Numbered from the stretch's first letter, positions 39,680-49,290 are shown. The stretch is DNA of 64,000 bases from Amycolatopsis pithecellobii (GCF_009707865.1 NZ_WMBA01000005.1:62001-126000), one strand, 5' to 3'. A program made the numbers and translations. Notes: generated by a model not told the origin, from the letters alone.

Positions 39680-41299
39680 GTGCGAATTCTGGGGATCAAC
39701 GCGGTGTTCCACGATCCTGCCGCCGCGCTCGTCGTGGACGGCGAAATCGTGGCGGCGGCCGAAGAGGAACGATTCAGCCGCCGCAAGCACGGTAAGCGCC
39801 CGGTGCCGTTTTCCGCTTGGGAGCTTCCGGAACGGTCGGCGGCCTGGTGCCTCGAGCGTGCCGGGATCCGACCTGACCAGCTCGACGCCGTGGGCTATTC
39901 CTACGATCCCGGACTGGTGGACCACACCCTCGGCGGCCTCGACGCCGGCAGCGAACACACCCGCACCGACTACGCCCGCCGCGCGCCCGCGTTCCTGAAA
40001 GCCGCGTTGCCCGGTCTCGATCCGGCGAAGGTGCGATTCGTCCGGCATCACGTTGCGCACGGTGCGTCCGCCGCGCTCGCCGCGCCGTTCGACGACCCCG
40101 CGGTGCTCGTCGCCGACGGGCGCGGGGAAAGCACTTCTTATCTCGCGGGCGAATACCGCGACGGCAAATTCGTCGAACTGGCTTCGCAGCGGCTTCCGCA
40201 TTCCCTGGGGCTGCTGTATGAGGATCTGACGGAGCATCTGGGGTTTGCCCGGTCCAGCGACGAGTACAAAGTGATGGCGCTTGCCTCTTACGGGAAGCCG
40301 CGGTTTCTCCGTGAGTTCGCGGAACTGGCGCGAGTGACGCCGGATGGTGGATTTCATACCGAACCGGTCGATTGGGATTCCTTCGCCCCGGCCGGATCCG
40401 GCGGGGAATTCGATTCCGCGCAGGCCGATCTGGCCGCCAGTGTCCAGCGCAGACTCGAAGACGTGCTCCTGGAGCTGGCCCACTGGCTGCATCGGGAAAC
40501 CGGGAACCCCAACCTGGCGATGGCCGGTGGCATCGCGCTGAACTGCGTCGCGAACACCCGGCTGCACGCCGAAGGACCATTCGACCGGATCTGGGTGCAA
40601 CCGGCCGCGGGAGACGCCGGCACCGCACTTGGCGCCGCATTACAACTGGCCGCGGAATTCGGCGAACCGCGCACCCGGATGACGGGCGCCGATCTCGGTC
40701 GCGAATGGACGGACGACGAGCTCGAAAACGTGCTGCGGACAGCAAAACTACAGTACTCGCGCCCGGACGACCTGGCCGCCACGGTGGCGGGGGCGCTCGC
40801 GGACGACCGGATCGTGGCGTGGTTCTCCGGGCGCGCCGAGTTCGGGCCCCGTGCGCTCGGGTACCGTTCGCTGCTGGCGCACCCCGGGCACGCGGCCAAT
40901 CTCGAACGCCTCAACGACGTCAAGGGCCGTGAGCAGTTTCGTCCGGTGGCGCCGATCGTGCTCGCCGACCGTGCCGCGCCGATCTTCGGGCGCGGCCCGC
41001 TGCCGAGTCCCTACATGCTGTTCGTGCACGACGTGGCGCCCGCCTGGCGCGACCGCCTCCCCGCGGTGACCCATGTGGACGGTACCGCGCGGGTGCAAAC
41101 CGTGGCCCGCGAGGAAAATCCGGTGCTGGCGCAGATGCTGGCCGGTTTCGAGGCGAGGACCGGGCTTCCGGTCGTGGTGAACACCAGCCTCAACACCGCG
41201 GGCAGACCCATGGTCGACTCGCCGAGAGACGCGCTGGAATGTTTTGGTTCCGCGCCGATCGACCTGCTCGCCATCGGACCGTTCGTGGTGTGGCGATGA
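39680..41299 (+). CDS. NodU/CmcH-type carbamoyltransferase
   Basis: A 539-residue carbamoyltransferase. It has the Kae1-like N-terminal half (ILGINAVFHDPAAALVVDG, FVRHHVAHGASAAL with metal-binding His) and the C-terminal half with EFGPRALGYRSLLAHP. The family uses carbamoyl phosphate and ATP to carbamoylate sugar hydroxyls (Nod factors, antibiotics). GTG 39680 has GGAGGG at 39665-39670; GTG 39671 is too close. It leads the heptose operon, so the glycan is probably carbamoylated. Confidence 0.88.
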   Translation: MRILGINAVFHDPAAALVVDGEIVAAAEEERFSRRKHGKRPVPFSAWELPERSAAWCLERAGIRPDQLDAVGYSYDPGLVDHTLGGLDAGSEHTRTDYARRAPAFLKAALPGLDPAKVRFVRHHVAHGASAALAAPFDDPAVLVADGRGESTSYLAGEYRDGKFVELASQRLPHSLGLLYEDLTEHLGFARSSDEYKVMALASYGKPRFLREFAELARVTPDGGFHTEPVDWDSFAPAGSGGEFDSAQADLAASVQRRLEDVLLELAHWLHRETGNPNLAMAGGIALNCVANTRLHAEGPFDRIWVQPAAGDAGTALGAALQLAAEFGEPRTRMTGADLGREWTDDELENVLRTAKLQYSRPDDLAATVAGALADDRIVAWFSGRAEFGPRALGYRSLLAHPGHAANLERLNDVKGREQFRPVAPIVLADRAAPIFGRGPLPSPYMLFVHDVAPAWRDRLPAVTHVDGTARVQTVAREENPVLAQMLAGFEARTGLPVVVNTSLNTAGRPMVDSPRDALECFGSAPIDLLAIGPFVVWR

Positions 41300-42762
41300 C
41301 GGACTACAGCGTCGTCATCCCGACCACGGGCCGCGAAAGCCTGCGGGTGCTGCTGGAGGCCCTCGACGGTGCGGCCGGTCCGCCGCCCCTCGAGATCATC
41401 GTGGTCGACGACCGGCCGGGCACACCGGAACTGTCTTTGCCACCGTGCCGGGTGCCGCTCGAGGTGATCCACAGTGGAGGCCGCGGCCCGGCCGCCGCGC
41501 GGAATGCCGGCTGGCGTGCGGCCCGCGGTGACTGGATCGCCTTTCTCGACGACGATGTCGTGGTCGGTCCCGACTGGCCCGCCCGGCTCGCCGAGGATCT
41601 CGCCTCAGCCGACGAGCACACGGCGGCGTCGCAGGGCCGCATCACGGTCCCGCTGCCGCCGCGCCCGACCGATGACGAACGCGGCACCGCCGGCTTGGAG
41701 ACAGCACGCTGGATCACCGCCGACATGGCCTACCGGCGCTCGGTCCTGGCGGCCGTCGGCGGATTCGACGAACGTTTCCCGAGTGCCTACCGGGAAGACG
41801 CGGACCTGGCGCTGCGGGTGTGCCTGGCGGGCCACGACATCGTGACCGGCTCCCGGCTCACCACGCATCCGGCGCGCCGGTCCGGTCCGCTGGCAAGCGT
41901 GCGGGCCCAGCGTGGAAACGCCGACAACGCCTTGCTGCGGCGGAAATTCGGCGCGCGCTGGCGGGCGCGGATCGGTGAGGGACCGGGTCGGGTGCGCCGG
42001 CACGCGGCGAGCACCGTGGCCGGGCTCAGCACTGTCCTTTTCGGACTTCTACGGCACCGCAAAGCCGCCGCCGTCGCCGGTGGTGTCTGGGCCGCGCTGA
42101 CCGCCGGGTTCGCGGGAACGCGCATCGCCCCCGGCCCGCGCACGCCCGGGGAGATCGGCCGGATGCTGCTGACCAGCGTGCTGATCCCGCCGGCCGCATG
42201 CTGGCACCGGGTGCGTGGTGAGTTCGCACATCGCCGGGCCGGCGGGCCGCCGCTGGCGGTGCTGTTCGACCGCGACGACACCCTCATCGAGGACGTGCCA
42301 TATCTGAACGACCCCGAGAAGGTCCGGCCGGTGCCCGGCGCCGTGGACCTGGTGCGGCGCCTGCGCACCGCCGGAGTCGGGGTCGGGGTCGTCAGTAACC
42401 AGTCGGGTGTCGCAAAAGGACTGATCAGTAGGGAGGAACTGGCCGCGGTCAACGCGCGGGTGGAGGAACTGCTCGGCCCGTTCGACACGTGGCAGGTCTG
42501 CGTGCACGACGAGGCGGATCGCTGTGCGTGCCGCAAACCCGCGCCCGGCCTGATCCGCGCCGCGGCGGCGGAACTGCGCGTTCCGGCGTCCCGGTGCGTG
42601 GTCATCGGGGACACCGGCGGCGACGTCGCGGCGGCCGAAACCGCTGGGGCACGGGGAATCCTGGTGCCGACGGCCCGGACCCGCCCGGAGGAAGCCGAGC
42701 GCGCGGCCACGGTCGCGCCGGATCTCGCCCACGCCGTCCGGCTCGCGATGGAGGTGCGGTGA
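41296..42762 (+). CDS. GT2 glycosyltransferase fused to a GmhB-type HAD phosphatase
   Basis: A 488-residue fusion. Residues 1-225 form a GT2 (YSVVIPTTGRESLRVLLEAL, IVVDDRPG, FLDDDVVV, GGFDERFPSAYREDADLALR). Residues about 330-488 are a histidinol-phosphatase/GmhB-like HAD domain (VLFDRDDTLIEDVPYLNDPE, VSNQSGVAKG, DEADRCACRKPAPGL with zinc cysteines, IGDTGGDVAAAETAG). GmhB removes the 7-phosphate from heptose-1,7-bisphosphate. The nucleophile motif is DRDDT rather than DxDGT. It couples sugar activation to transfer in one chain; overlaps its neighbour by ATGA. Confidence 0.88.
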   Translation: MTDYSVVIPTTGRESLRVLLEALDGAAGPPPLEIIVVDDRPGTPELSLPPCRVPLEVIHSGGRGPAAARNAGWRAARGDWIAFLDDDVVVGPDWPARLAEDLASADEHTAASQGRITVPLPPRPTDDERGTAGLETARWITADMAYRRSVLAAVGGFDERFPSAYREDADLALRVCLAGHDIVTGSRLTTHPARRSGPLASVRAQRGNADNALLRRKFGARWRARIGEGPGRVRRHAASTVAGLSTVLFGLLRHRKAAAVAGGVWAALTAGFAGTRIAPGPRTPGEIGRMLLTSVLIPPAACWHRVRGEFAHRRAGGPPLAVLFDRDDTLIEDVPYLNDPEKVRPVPGAVDLVRRLRTAGVGVGVVSNQSGVAKGLISREELAAVNARVEELLGPFDTWQVCVHDEADRCACRKPAPGLIRAAAAELRVPASRCVVIGDTGGDVAAAETAGARGILVPTARTRPEEAERAATVAPDLAHAVRLAMEVR

Positions 42763-43790
42763 TGGGCGGAGTTCTGGTGGTACGCCTGGACAATATCGGT
42801 GACGTGCTGCTCGCCGGGCCGTGCGTGCGTGCCGTCGCGGCCGGCGGGGAGCCCGTCACGATGCTGGCGGGACCCCGCGGGCGGGCCGGAGCCGAACTCT
42901 TGCCCGGCATCGACGACGTGCTTACCTGGTGCGCGCCGTGGATCGACCCGGAGCCCGATCCAGTATCCACAGAGGACATCGACCTTTTCGTCCGGACCAT
43001 CAGGGCACGGGAGTTCGATCGCGCACTGGTCCTCACCTCGTTCCACCAATCCGCATTACCGCTGGCCCTACTGTTACGCATGGCCGGAATTCCCTGGATC
43101 GGCGCGATTTCGGAAGACTATCCCGGTTCATTGCTCGACCTGCGGCATCGCGTGCACGGCGAACTGCCGGAGAGCGTACGCGCGCTCGCCCTCGCCATCG
43201 CCGCGGGTTACCGGCTCCCGGCCGGTGACGACGGCGGGCTCGCGATTCGCCGCCCGCTGCCGGATGTCCGGGCGCTGACCGGCGAAACCCCTTATGTGGT
43301 GGTCCATCCCGCCGCGTCGGCCCCCGCGCGCCGGCCCAGCACGGCACAGTCGGCGGCGATGGTGGCCGCGCTCGCCGCCGCCGGGCACCGCGTCCTGGTG
43401 ACCGGCGGCAAAGCCGAATCCGGGCTCACGGCGGCGGTTTCCGGCCGGCACGGCACCGATCTCGGCGGCGCGACGACGCTGCCCGAACTCGCCGCCGTAC
43501 TGGACGGCGCGTCGGTGGTGGTGGCGCCCAACACCGGGCCCGCGCATCTCGCCGCCGCCGTCGGCACGCCGGTGGTGTCGTTGTTCGCCCCGGTGGTGTC
43601 CGCCGCGCGGTGGGCGCCCTACCGGGTGCCGCGCGTGCTGCTCGGTGAGCAGTCCGCGCCGTGCCGCGACAGCCGGGCGAGGACGTGCCCGGTCGCCGGG
43701 CATCCCTGCCTGGACTCGATCGAGCCGGATGAGGTCGTCGCCGCGGCCGAGGAACTCATGAGCTGCCCGAGCACAGGAGGTTCATCGTGA
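42762..43790 (+). CDS. GT9 heptosyltransferase-family protein A
   Basis: A 342-residue GT9 enzyme (ADP-heptose:LPS heptosyltransferase type). VVRLDNIGDVLLAGPCVRAV opens the chain; VHPAASAPARRPS is the mid-chain donor-site strand and VAPNTGPAHLAAAVGTPVVSLF the canonical C-terminal motif. Start overlaps the previous stop as TGATG. Actinomycetes lack LPS, so it must act on another acceptor. Confidence 0.88.
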   Translation: MGGVLVVRLDNIGDVLLAGPCVRAVAAGGEPVTMLAGPRGRAGAELLPGIDDVLTWCAPWIDPEPDPVSTEDIDLFVRTIRAREFDRALVLTSFHQSALPLALLLRMAGIPWIGAISEDYPGSLLDLRHRVHGELPESVRALALAIAAGYRLPAGDDGGLAIRRPLPDVRALTGETPYVVVHPAASAPARRPSTAQSAAMVAALAAAGHRVLVTGGKAESGLTAAVSGRHGTDLGGATTLPELAAVLDGASVVVAPNTGPAHLAAAVGTPVVSLFAPVVSAARWAPYRVPRVLLGEQSAPCRDSRARTCPVAGHPCLDSIEPDEVVAAAEELMSCPSTGGSS

Positions 43791-44350
43791 TCCGAGAACA
43801 TTTCGCCGCCTTGAGCGACGCCGCGACCCGCACCGGTGCCGCGGCGCCGAAGATCTCCCAGTGGGGCCGGCATCTCGCGGCGGTGCTCGACGGCGGCGGC
43901 CGGTTGCTGGCCTGCGGCAACGGGGGCAGTGCCGCCGAAGCGCAGCATCTGACCGGAGAGCTTGTCGGCCGCTTCCGCCGTGAGCGGACCCCCTTCTCGG
44001 CGATCGCGCTGCACGCCGACACTTCGGCGCTGACTGCAATCGGCAATGACTACGGCGAAAACGAACTGTTCGCGCGCCAGGTAAGGGCGCATGGCAGGCG
44101 TGGTGACGTCCTTGTTTCGTTGTCCACCAGCGGGACGAGCGCGAACGTGGTCGCCGCCGCGAAGGCCGCGCAAGATCTCGGCGTCACCACCTGGGCGCTG
44201 ACCGGGCCGTCGCCCAACCCGCTGGCCGCGTTGTGCGACGACGCGATCCCCGTGGAGGCCGCAAGCACCGCCACCGTGCAGGAAGTCCACTTGGCACTGG
44301 TGCACACGTTGTGCGCCTGCGTCGACGAGGCGCTCGGGGTACCGACGTGA
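43787..44350 (+). CDS. gmhA: Sedoheptulose-7-phosphate isomerase
   Basis: A 187-residue SIS-domain isomerase. LLACGNGGSAAEAQHLTGEL and VSLSTSGTSANVVAAAKAA are the GmhA phosphate loops, and the HADTSALTAIGNDYGENELF insert is diagnostic. It converts sedoheptulose 7-phosphate to D-glycero-D-manno-heptose 7-phosphate, the first committed heptose step. GTG start, coupled both sides. Confidence 0.92.
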   Translation: MIREHFAALSDAATRTGAAAPKISQWGRHLAAVLDGGGRLLACGNGGSAAEAQHLTGELVGRFRRERTPFSAIALHADTSALTAIGNDYGENELFARQVRAHGRRGDVLVSLSTSGTSANVVAAAKAAQDLGVTTWALTGPSPNPLAALCDDAIPVEAASTATVQEVHLALVHTLCACVDEALGVPT

Positions 44351-45711
44351 ACCCGCTGGTCGTGGTGGGAGACGCGATCCTGGATGTGGACGTCGAGGGC
44401 CGCGCGGACCGGCTGTGCCCGGAAGCGCCGGTCCCCGTGGTCGACGTGACCCGGCGCCGTTACCGGCCAGGGGGCGCCGGACTGGCCGCGCTGCTGGCGG
44501 CACAGTCCACATCGGACGTCGAACTCGTCGCCGCGCTCGGTGACGACGAAAGTGGCACGACCCTCGGAGAGTTGCTCTCGAGCCGGGTGCGGGTGCACCG
44601 CCTTCCCTTGCGGGGCAGCACGGTTCGCAAGACGCGGGTGCGTGCTGCCGGCCAGTCGATGCTCCGCGTGGACGACGGCGACGGCACCGCGGCGAACGAA
44701 CCGCTGTCCGCCGAGGTGGTCGCCGCTGTTCGTGCCGCGGGCGCGATCCTCGTCGCCGACTACGGCCGTGGCGTGGCCGCGCATCCGGAACTGCGGCGCC
44801 TGCTGACCGAACTGGCCCGGCGCGTCCCCGTGGTGTGGGACCCGCATCCTCGTGGTCCCGAGCCGGTGCGCGGCGCCCAGCTGGTCACCCCGAATTCGGC
44901 GGAGGCCAAGGGATTCGCCCCGGCCTACACCGAACCGGCCGAACTGGCGAAGGTGCTGCGGGACGAGTGGGGCGCCGATTCGGTCGCGATCACCACCGGC
45001 GCCTCGGGAGCCTTGCTGGCCAACGGAAAACGCGTGAGTCAGGTCGAGGTCCCCGCCGGGCTCGGGAACACCGGGCACGACACGTGTGGCGCCGGGGACC
45101 GGTTCGCGTCCGCCGCCGCGGCGGCCCTGCTCGACGGGTACACGGTCGCGGAAGCGGTGGCGGCCGGGGTCGAAACGGCGGCGAGCTTCGTCGCCGACGG
45201 TGGCGCTTCGGCGCTTTCCCTGTCCCAGCCCGGACATCGCGCCCCGGCCACGCCGGCTTTCGAACTCGCGTCGCGCGTGCGCGGCTCCGGCGGCAGGCTC
45301 GTCGCCACCGGCGGGTGCTTCGATTTGGTGCACCCTGGGCATCTCACGCTGCTGCGGCGGGCACGTGAACTCGGTGACGCGCTCGTGGTGTGCCTCAACT
45401 CCGACGATTCGGTGCGCCGGCTCAAGGGTGAAGGCCGCCCGATCGTACCGGCTGCCGACCGGGCACGGTTGCTGGCCGAACTGTCCTGTGTGGACGCCGT
45501 GCTCACCTTCGACGAGACCTCCCCCGCCCGCCTGCTCGACCGGCTTCGACCGGACGTGTGGGTGAAAGGCGGTGACTACACCGAAGCCGAACTGCCCGAA
45601 AGCGAAGTGGTCCGGCGCCACGGCGGTGAGATCGTGCTGGTGCCTGCCGTTCCCGGGTATTCGACGACCAGGCTGATCGCGATCGCCCGCGGTCGGGAAG
45701 GAGAACGATGA
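44347..45711 (+). CDS. hldE: Bifunctional heptose 7-phosphate kinase / heptose 1-phosphate adenylyltransferase
   Basis: A 454-residue HldE. Residues 1-310 are a ribokinase-type kinase (VVVGDAILDVDVEGRADRLC, RPGGAGLAALLAA, GNTGHDTCGAGDRFAS). About 315-454 is a nucleotidyltransferase (ATGGCFDLVHPGHLTLLRRA with HPGH, WVKGGDYTEAELPE, VPGYSTTRLI). It makes heptose 1,7-bisphosphate and later ADP-heptose, with the HAD domain of the GT2 fusion between. Order of domains and length are canonical. Confidence 0.93.
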   Translation: MNPLVVVGDAILDVDVEGRADRLCPEAPVPVVDVTRRRYRPGGAGLAALLAAQSTSDVELVAALGDDESGTTLGELLSSRVRVHRLPLRGSTVRKTRVRAAGQSMLRVDDGDGTAANEPLSAEVVAAVRAAGAILVADYGRGVAAHPELRRLLTELARRVPVVWDPHPRGPEPVRGAQLVTPNSAEAKGFAPAYTEPAELAKVLRDEWGADSVAITTGASGALLANGKRVSQVEVPAGLGNTGHDTCGAGDRFASAAAAALLDGYTVAEAVAAGVETAASFVADGGASALSLSQPGHRAPATPAFELASRVRGSGGRLVATGGCFDLVHPGHLTLLRRARELGDALVVCLNSDDSVRRLKGEGRPIVPAADRARLLAELSCVDAVLTFDETSPARLLDRLRPDVWVKGGDYTEAELPESEVVRRHGGEIVLVPAVPGYSTTRLIAIARGREGER

Positions 45712-46397
45712 CAGCGCTGGGGAACATCCTGATCACCGGTGGCGCAAGCGGTCTCGGCGCGGCCGTGGCCGTCGCGGTAGCGGCCGAAGGCGGTACGCCG
45801 TATGTGATCGACCGCATACAACCTGAGGCGCCGGTGGAATTCGTCCCGGCGGATCTGGCCGACAGCACCGCCGCCGAAACCGCGGTCCGCGAACTCGCCG
45901 ACCGCGCCGGCGGGCGGATCGACGGAGTGTTCACCGCCGCCGGGATCGACGCGTGCGGCCCGCTCGACGGAGTGTCCACACCGGACTGGGAGCGCGTGGT
46001 CAAGGTGAACCTGCTCGGCACCGCGGCCGTCGTGCGCGCGGCGCTGCCGTACCTGAAACAGTCCCATGGCACCGTGGTCACCTGCGGGTCCACCTTGGGG
46101 ATCAAGGCGGTCGGTGACGCAACTGCCTACTGCGCTTCGAAATGGGGCACGGTCGGCTTCACCCGGGCGCTCGCCGCGGAAACCGCGGGCGCGGTCGGGG
46201 TGACGCTGCTGATTCCCGGCGGAATGGACACGGCGTTCTTCGACGGGCGCGACGAGCAATACAAGCCGCCGCCGGACGCGAAGCTCAACCGGCCCGGGGA
46301 CGTCGCGCGGTCGGTCGTGTTCGCGCTGAGCCAGCCGCCCGGGTGCGAGGTGCGGGAGATGGTGGTCTGTGCCTCGGAGGAAGGGTCGTGGCCGTGA
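45708..46397 (+). CDS. Short-chain dehydrogenase in the heptose operon
   Basis: A 229-residue SDR with ITGGASGLGAA, the DLADS strand and the catalytic YCASK. It is shorter than the usual 250. Position between HldE and a heptosyltransferase suggests it modifies the sugar (for example 6-epimerisation or reduction, as HldD does in LPS pathways), but it is not an HldD homologue by pattern. Overlaps its neighbours by 4 nt each side. Confidence 0.82.
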   Translation: MTALGNILITGGASGLGAAVAVAVAAEGGTPYVIDRIQPEAPVEFVPADLADSTAAETAVRELADRAGGRIDGVFTAAGIDACGPLDGVSTPDWERVVKVNLLGTAAVVRAALPYLKQSHGTVVTCGSTLGIKAVGDATAYCASKWGTVGFTRALAAETAGAVGVTLLIPGGMDTAFFDGRDEQYKPPPDAKLNRPGDVARSVVFALSQPPGCEVREMVVCASEEGSWP

Positions 46398-47338
46398 CCG
46401 AGGCGGTACTGGTCCTGCGCGCGCTGGGGCTGGGTGATTTGCTCACCGCGGTGCCCGCGCTGCGCGCCCTGCACCGGGCTCGCCCGGACGCGCGGCTTGT
46501 GCTGGCCGCACCGGAAGGGCTGCGCGATGTCGTGGAGTTGATCGACGCCGTCGACGAACTGTTGCCGACCGGCGGTCTCGGTGCGCTGGACTGGCCGGGC
46601 GAGCCGCCGTCGCTGGCGGTGAACCTGCACGGGTCCGGCCCGGAAAGCATCCGCGATCTGCTCGAGGGGCACCCGCGCGAACTGCTCACCCACCGGCATC
46701 CGGCGTTTCCGGACCAGGTGGGTCTGGAATGGCGGGCGGACGTGCACGAGATCGACCGCTGGTGCCGCCTGCTCGAATACGGTGGAATCCAGGCCGATCG
46801 CGACGATTTCCGGTTGCCCGAGCCACCCGGGCCCGCGGAGATCGCCGGCGCTGTGGTGATCCATCCGGGCGCCGCCTACGCCGCGCGACGGTGGCCGCCG
46901 GAGCGGTATGCCGTGGTGGCCGGGGAACTCGCGGCGGCGGGTCAGGACGTGGTGGTGACCGGTACGGCCGCGGAACTGCCGCTGGCACAAGAGGTCGCCG
47001 ACCGGGCCGGACTGCCCGCGTCGGCCGTGCTCGCGGGCCGCACCGGACTGGCCGAGCTCGCCGCGCTGGTCGCCGCGGCCAGGCTCGTGGTATGCGGGGA
47101 TACCGGCGTCGGGCATGTGGCGACCGCGTTCGGCACGCCGTCGGTGCTGCTGTTCGGGCCCACCCCGCCACGGCTGTGGGGACCGCCGCCCGGCGACGGC
47201 CGGCATGTGGCGTTGTGGGTCGGGGATGTCGGTGATCCCCATGCCGGCAAGCCGGATTCGGGGCTGCTCATGCTCCAGCCCGATCGGGTGCTGACGGCGG
47301 CCACGGGGCTGCTGCGGGAGAAGGTGGCTCATGGGTAA
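46394..47338 (+). CDS. GT9 heptosyltransferase-family protein B
   Basis: A 314-residue GT9: VLVLRALGLGDLLTAVPALR, VIHPGAAYAARRWPPERYA and VVCGDTGVGHVATAFGTPSVLLFG. GTG 46394 gives a 4-nt overlap and has GGAGGAAGGG upstream; GTG 46388 is too close. Together with the first GT9 it suggests at least two heptose residues per repeat. Confidence 0.88.
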   Translation: MTEAVLVLRALGLGDLLTAVPALRALHRARPDARLVLAAPEGLRDVVELIDAVDELLPTGGLGALDWPGEPPSLAVNLHGSGPESIRDLLEGHPRELLTHRHPAFPDQVGLEWRADVHEIDRWCRLLEYGGIQADRDDFRLPEPPGPAEIAGAVVIHPGAAYAARRWPPERYAVVAGELAAAGQDVVVTGTAAELPLAQEVADRAGLPASAVLAGRTGLAELAALVAAARLVVCGDTGVGHVATAFGTPSVLLFGPTPPRLWGPPPGDGRHVALWVGDVGDPHAGKPDSGLLMLQPDRVLTAATGLLREKVAHG

Positions 47339-48791
47339 CCGCGTCGGCGTGGTGGGTGCGGGTTACGTCGGGTTGACGACGGCCGCGTGTCTCGCCCACC
47401 TCGGCCACCACGTGACCTGTGCGGACAATGATCAGTCCAAAGTGGAGGAATGCGCCGGCGGCGAAATCCCGATCGCGGAACCCGGGCTGCGCGGGCTGGT
47501 CCGGGACGGGCTCGCCGAGGAACGGCTGGCGTTCACCACGGACCTCGCCGCGCTGGATCAGTCCGATGTGGTGCTGCTGTGCCTGCCCACCCCCACCGGC
47601 CCGGACGGCACCGCCGATCTGAGCGTGGTGGAGACCGTCCTGGGCTCGTTGCGCGAGGTCCTGCCGCCCGGTTGCGTGCTCGTCACCAAGTCCACCGTCC
47701 CGGTCGGAACGGCCGCACGGCTGCCCCGGTTGCTGGGGCGTGACGACATCCCGGTGGTGAGCAATCCGGAGTTCCTCAGTGAGGGCACGGCCGTCGCCGA
47801 TTTCCTCGAACCGGACCGGGTCGTGATCGGTTCCGCTCCGGAACATCGCGAGGCCGCGGACCGGGTCGCCGGGCTTTACGCGGGGCTCGACGCACCCGTG
47901 ATCCGCACCAGTGCGAAGAGTGCCGAGCTGGCGAAGTACGCCAGCAACGCGTTTCTCGCGGTCAAACTGTCCTATGTGAACACTCTGGCCGAGCTGTGTG
48001 AGCACCTCGGTGCCGAGATCGGCGAGGTCACCATGACCATGGGGCTCGACGAGCGTATCGGCCCCGATTTCCTCGCCGCCGGGCCGGGCTGGGGCGGTTC
48101 GTGCCTGCCGAAGGACACCAGCGCGCTGCTCGGTATCGCCGAGGGCGCCGGAGTGGATTTGCCGCTGGTGCGGGACGCGGTCGCGGTGAACGCCCGCCAG
48201 GCCGCGGCGATGCTCCGCAAGATCCGCATCGCGGCGACCGGTACGCCGGACGGTTCCCTGTCGGGGGCCCGGATCGGCTTGCTGGGCTTGGCTTTCAAGG
48301 CCGGCACCGGAGATCTCCGGGACTCCCCCGCGCTCGGCATCGCCGCGGAACTGGCGGCACAGGGCGCGGAGCTCACCGCCCACGACCCCCAGGTCCCGGA
48401 CGGACCCGGCTGGCTCACCTCGACCGGAAACCCTTACCAGGTCGCGAATCGCGCGGACGCCGTCGTGGTACTCACCGAGTGGCCGCAGTTCCGCGAGCTC
48501 GACTGGTTCCGGATGGCCGCCGCCGCACGCCGTCCCGTCGTGGTCGACACGAGGAACCTGCTGGACGACAAGATTTTGGCGGGCACGGGCATGCGCCGCA
48601 TCGGTGTCGGCGCCGCGAAGGGGGAAGAAGCGGGTCGGATGTTCTGCAGCAGTCCACCATCCACCCGCAGCACGGAGCCGGTGACGTACTGTGCCGTTCG
48701 TTACCAATCCGACGGCAGCTACGGCGGAAACGGGTGTCTACAAGCAGATCGGCTGGGGACCGTGTCCGCCTACTTTCGGCCGGATTGGTAA
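47331..48791 (+). CDS. ugd: UDP-glucose 6-dehydrogenase with a scrambled C-terminal extension
   Basis: A 486-residue enzyme that oxidises UDP-glucose to UDP-glucuronate. [20 protein letters not shown] (NAD site), [45 protein letters not shown] and [12 protein letters not shown] with the catalytic Cys are all intact. Family homology ends around residue 425 (MRRIGVG). The remaining 60 residues read through the antisense of an SDR remnant and end at a TAA supplied by the right terminal repeat of a 91-bp element. The native stop seems lost; the tail is probably disordered. Overlaps GT9-B by 8 nt. Confidence 0.9.
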   Translation: MGNRVGVVGAGYVGLTTAACLAHLGHHVTCADNDQSKVEECAGGEIPIAEPGLRGLVRDGLAEERLAFTTDLAALDQSDVVLLCLPTPTGPDGTADLSVVETVLGSLREVLPPGCVLVTKSTVPVGTAARLPRLLGRDDIPVVSNPEFLSEGTAVADFLEPDRVVIGSAPEHREAADRVAGLYAGLDAPVIRTSAKSAELAKYASNAFLAVKLSYVNTLAELCEHLGAEIGEVTMTMGLDERIGPDFLAAGPGWGGSCLPKDTSALLGIAEGAGVDLPLVRDAVAVNARQAAAMLRKIRIAATGTPDGSLSGARIGLLGLAFKAGTGDLRDSPALGIAAELAAQGAELTAHDPQVPDGPGWLTSTGNPYQVANRADAVVVLTEWPQFRELDWFRMAAAARRPVVVDTRNLLDDKILAGTGMRRIGVGAAKGEEAGRMFCSSPPSTRSTEPVTYCAVRYQSDGSYGGNGCLQADRLGTVSAYFRPDW

Positions 48792-48930
48792 CTCGCCCGG
48801 TCGCTGGCCAGGAACGTGACCAGATCGGCGAATTCCCGTGGCTCACCATCGCGGCCCGCCGGGATGGGCGCGATGCTCTCGGCGCTGACGTCGCCTTGGT
48901 CACGGCCTTCACGCGCCGCTTTCGCACTGT
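48640..48930 (-). pseudogene. C-terminal fragment of a short-chain dehydrogenase, split by a 91-bp element
   Basis: On the minus strand [38 protein letters not shown] and DRASY form a typical SDR end, followed after the element by [16 protein letters not shown]. The element at 48701-48791 lies exactly between DRASY and YVTG. The upstream two thirds of the gene is absent; the next sequence is the RidA remnant. The 3-prime end runs into the antisense of ugd without its own stop. Confidence 0.7.
48701..48791. mobile_element. 91-bp element with 11-bp perfect terminal inverted repeats (MITE-like)
   Basis: TTACCAATCCG (48701-48711) and its exact complement CGGATTGGTAA (48781-48791) bound 91 bp with no coding capacity. 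It interrupts the SDR remnant. Possible target duplication is GTAC/TTAC-like, but this is not clear. Size and structure fit a miniature inverted-repeat element; the parent transposon is not in the window. Confidence 0.6.
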
Positions 48931-49183
48931 TCAGGCGACGAACGCCTGCGCGGTGATTTCGAACCGGACACCGGGCCGCAACCCGGCGGTGACCGTGGTG
49001 CGGGCGGGGTAAGCCCGGTGAAGTAGTCGCGGTAGAGCGCGTTCATCCGTTCGAAGTCCGCACCGTCAGCCAGGTGGACCGTGACCGAGACGACGTCCTC
49101 CGCGGTGGCACCCGCGGCGTCGAGCACGGGCGGCAACGAGCCGTCCGGCGGACGCCGGGCGGGTCGAAGGCTTTGCGTGTCAT
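48930..49183 (-). pseudogene. RidA (YjgF/UK114) family gene with deletion and frameshifts
   Basis: Starts properly (ATG 49183, GAGGAACGT upstream) with MTRKAFDPPGV. An internal deletion joins this out of frame to LDAAGATAEDVVSVTVHLAD and [14 protein letters not shown] one-base loss then shifts the tail [20 protein letters not shown], which ends at TGA 48930-48932. RidA would hydrolyse reactive enamines; here it cannot be made intact. It sits just behind an amino-acid deaminase remnant, a common operon pairing. Confidence 0.75.
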
Positions 49184-49190
49184 ACGTTCC

Positions 49191-49290
49191 TCACAAAAAA
49201 GTCAGCACCGCGTCGACGACACGGGCGTCGTCGTCGATCACCGGCAGCAGCTTTACCTTGTCGAAAGCGGTGCACGGATGGGACAGTCCA
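49191..49290 (-). pseudogene. C-terminal fragment of a D-serine deaminase-like (PLP) gene
   Basis: The minus-strand end reads GLSHPCTAFDKVKLLPVIDD then VVDAVLTFL and TGA at 49191-49193, the signature end of amino-acid deaminases of the DSD1/alanine-racemase-fold type, whose HPCT Cys binds zinc. Everything upstream is lost. RidA follows 8 nt later, as in intact operons. Confidence 0.6.
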
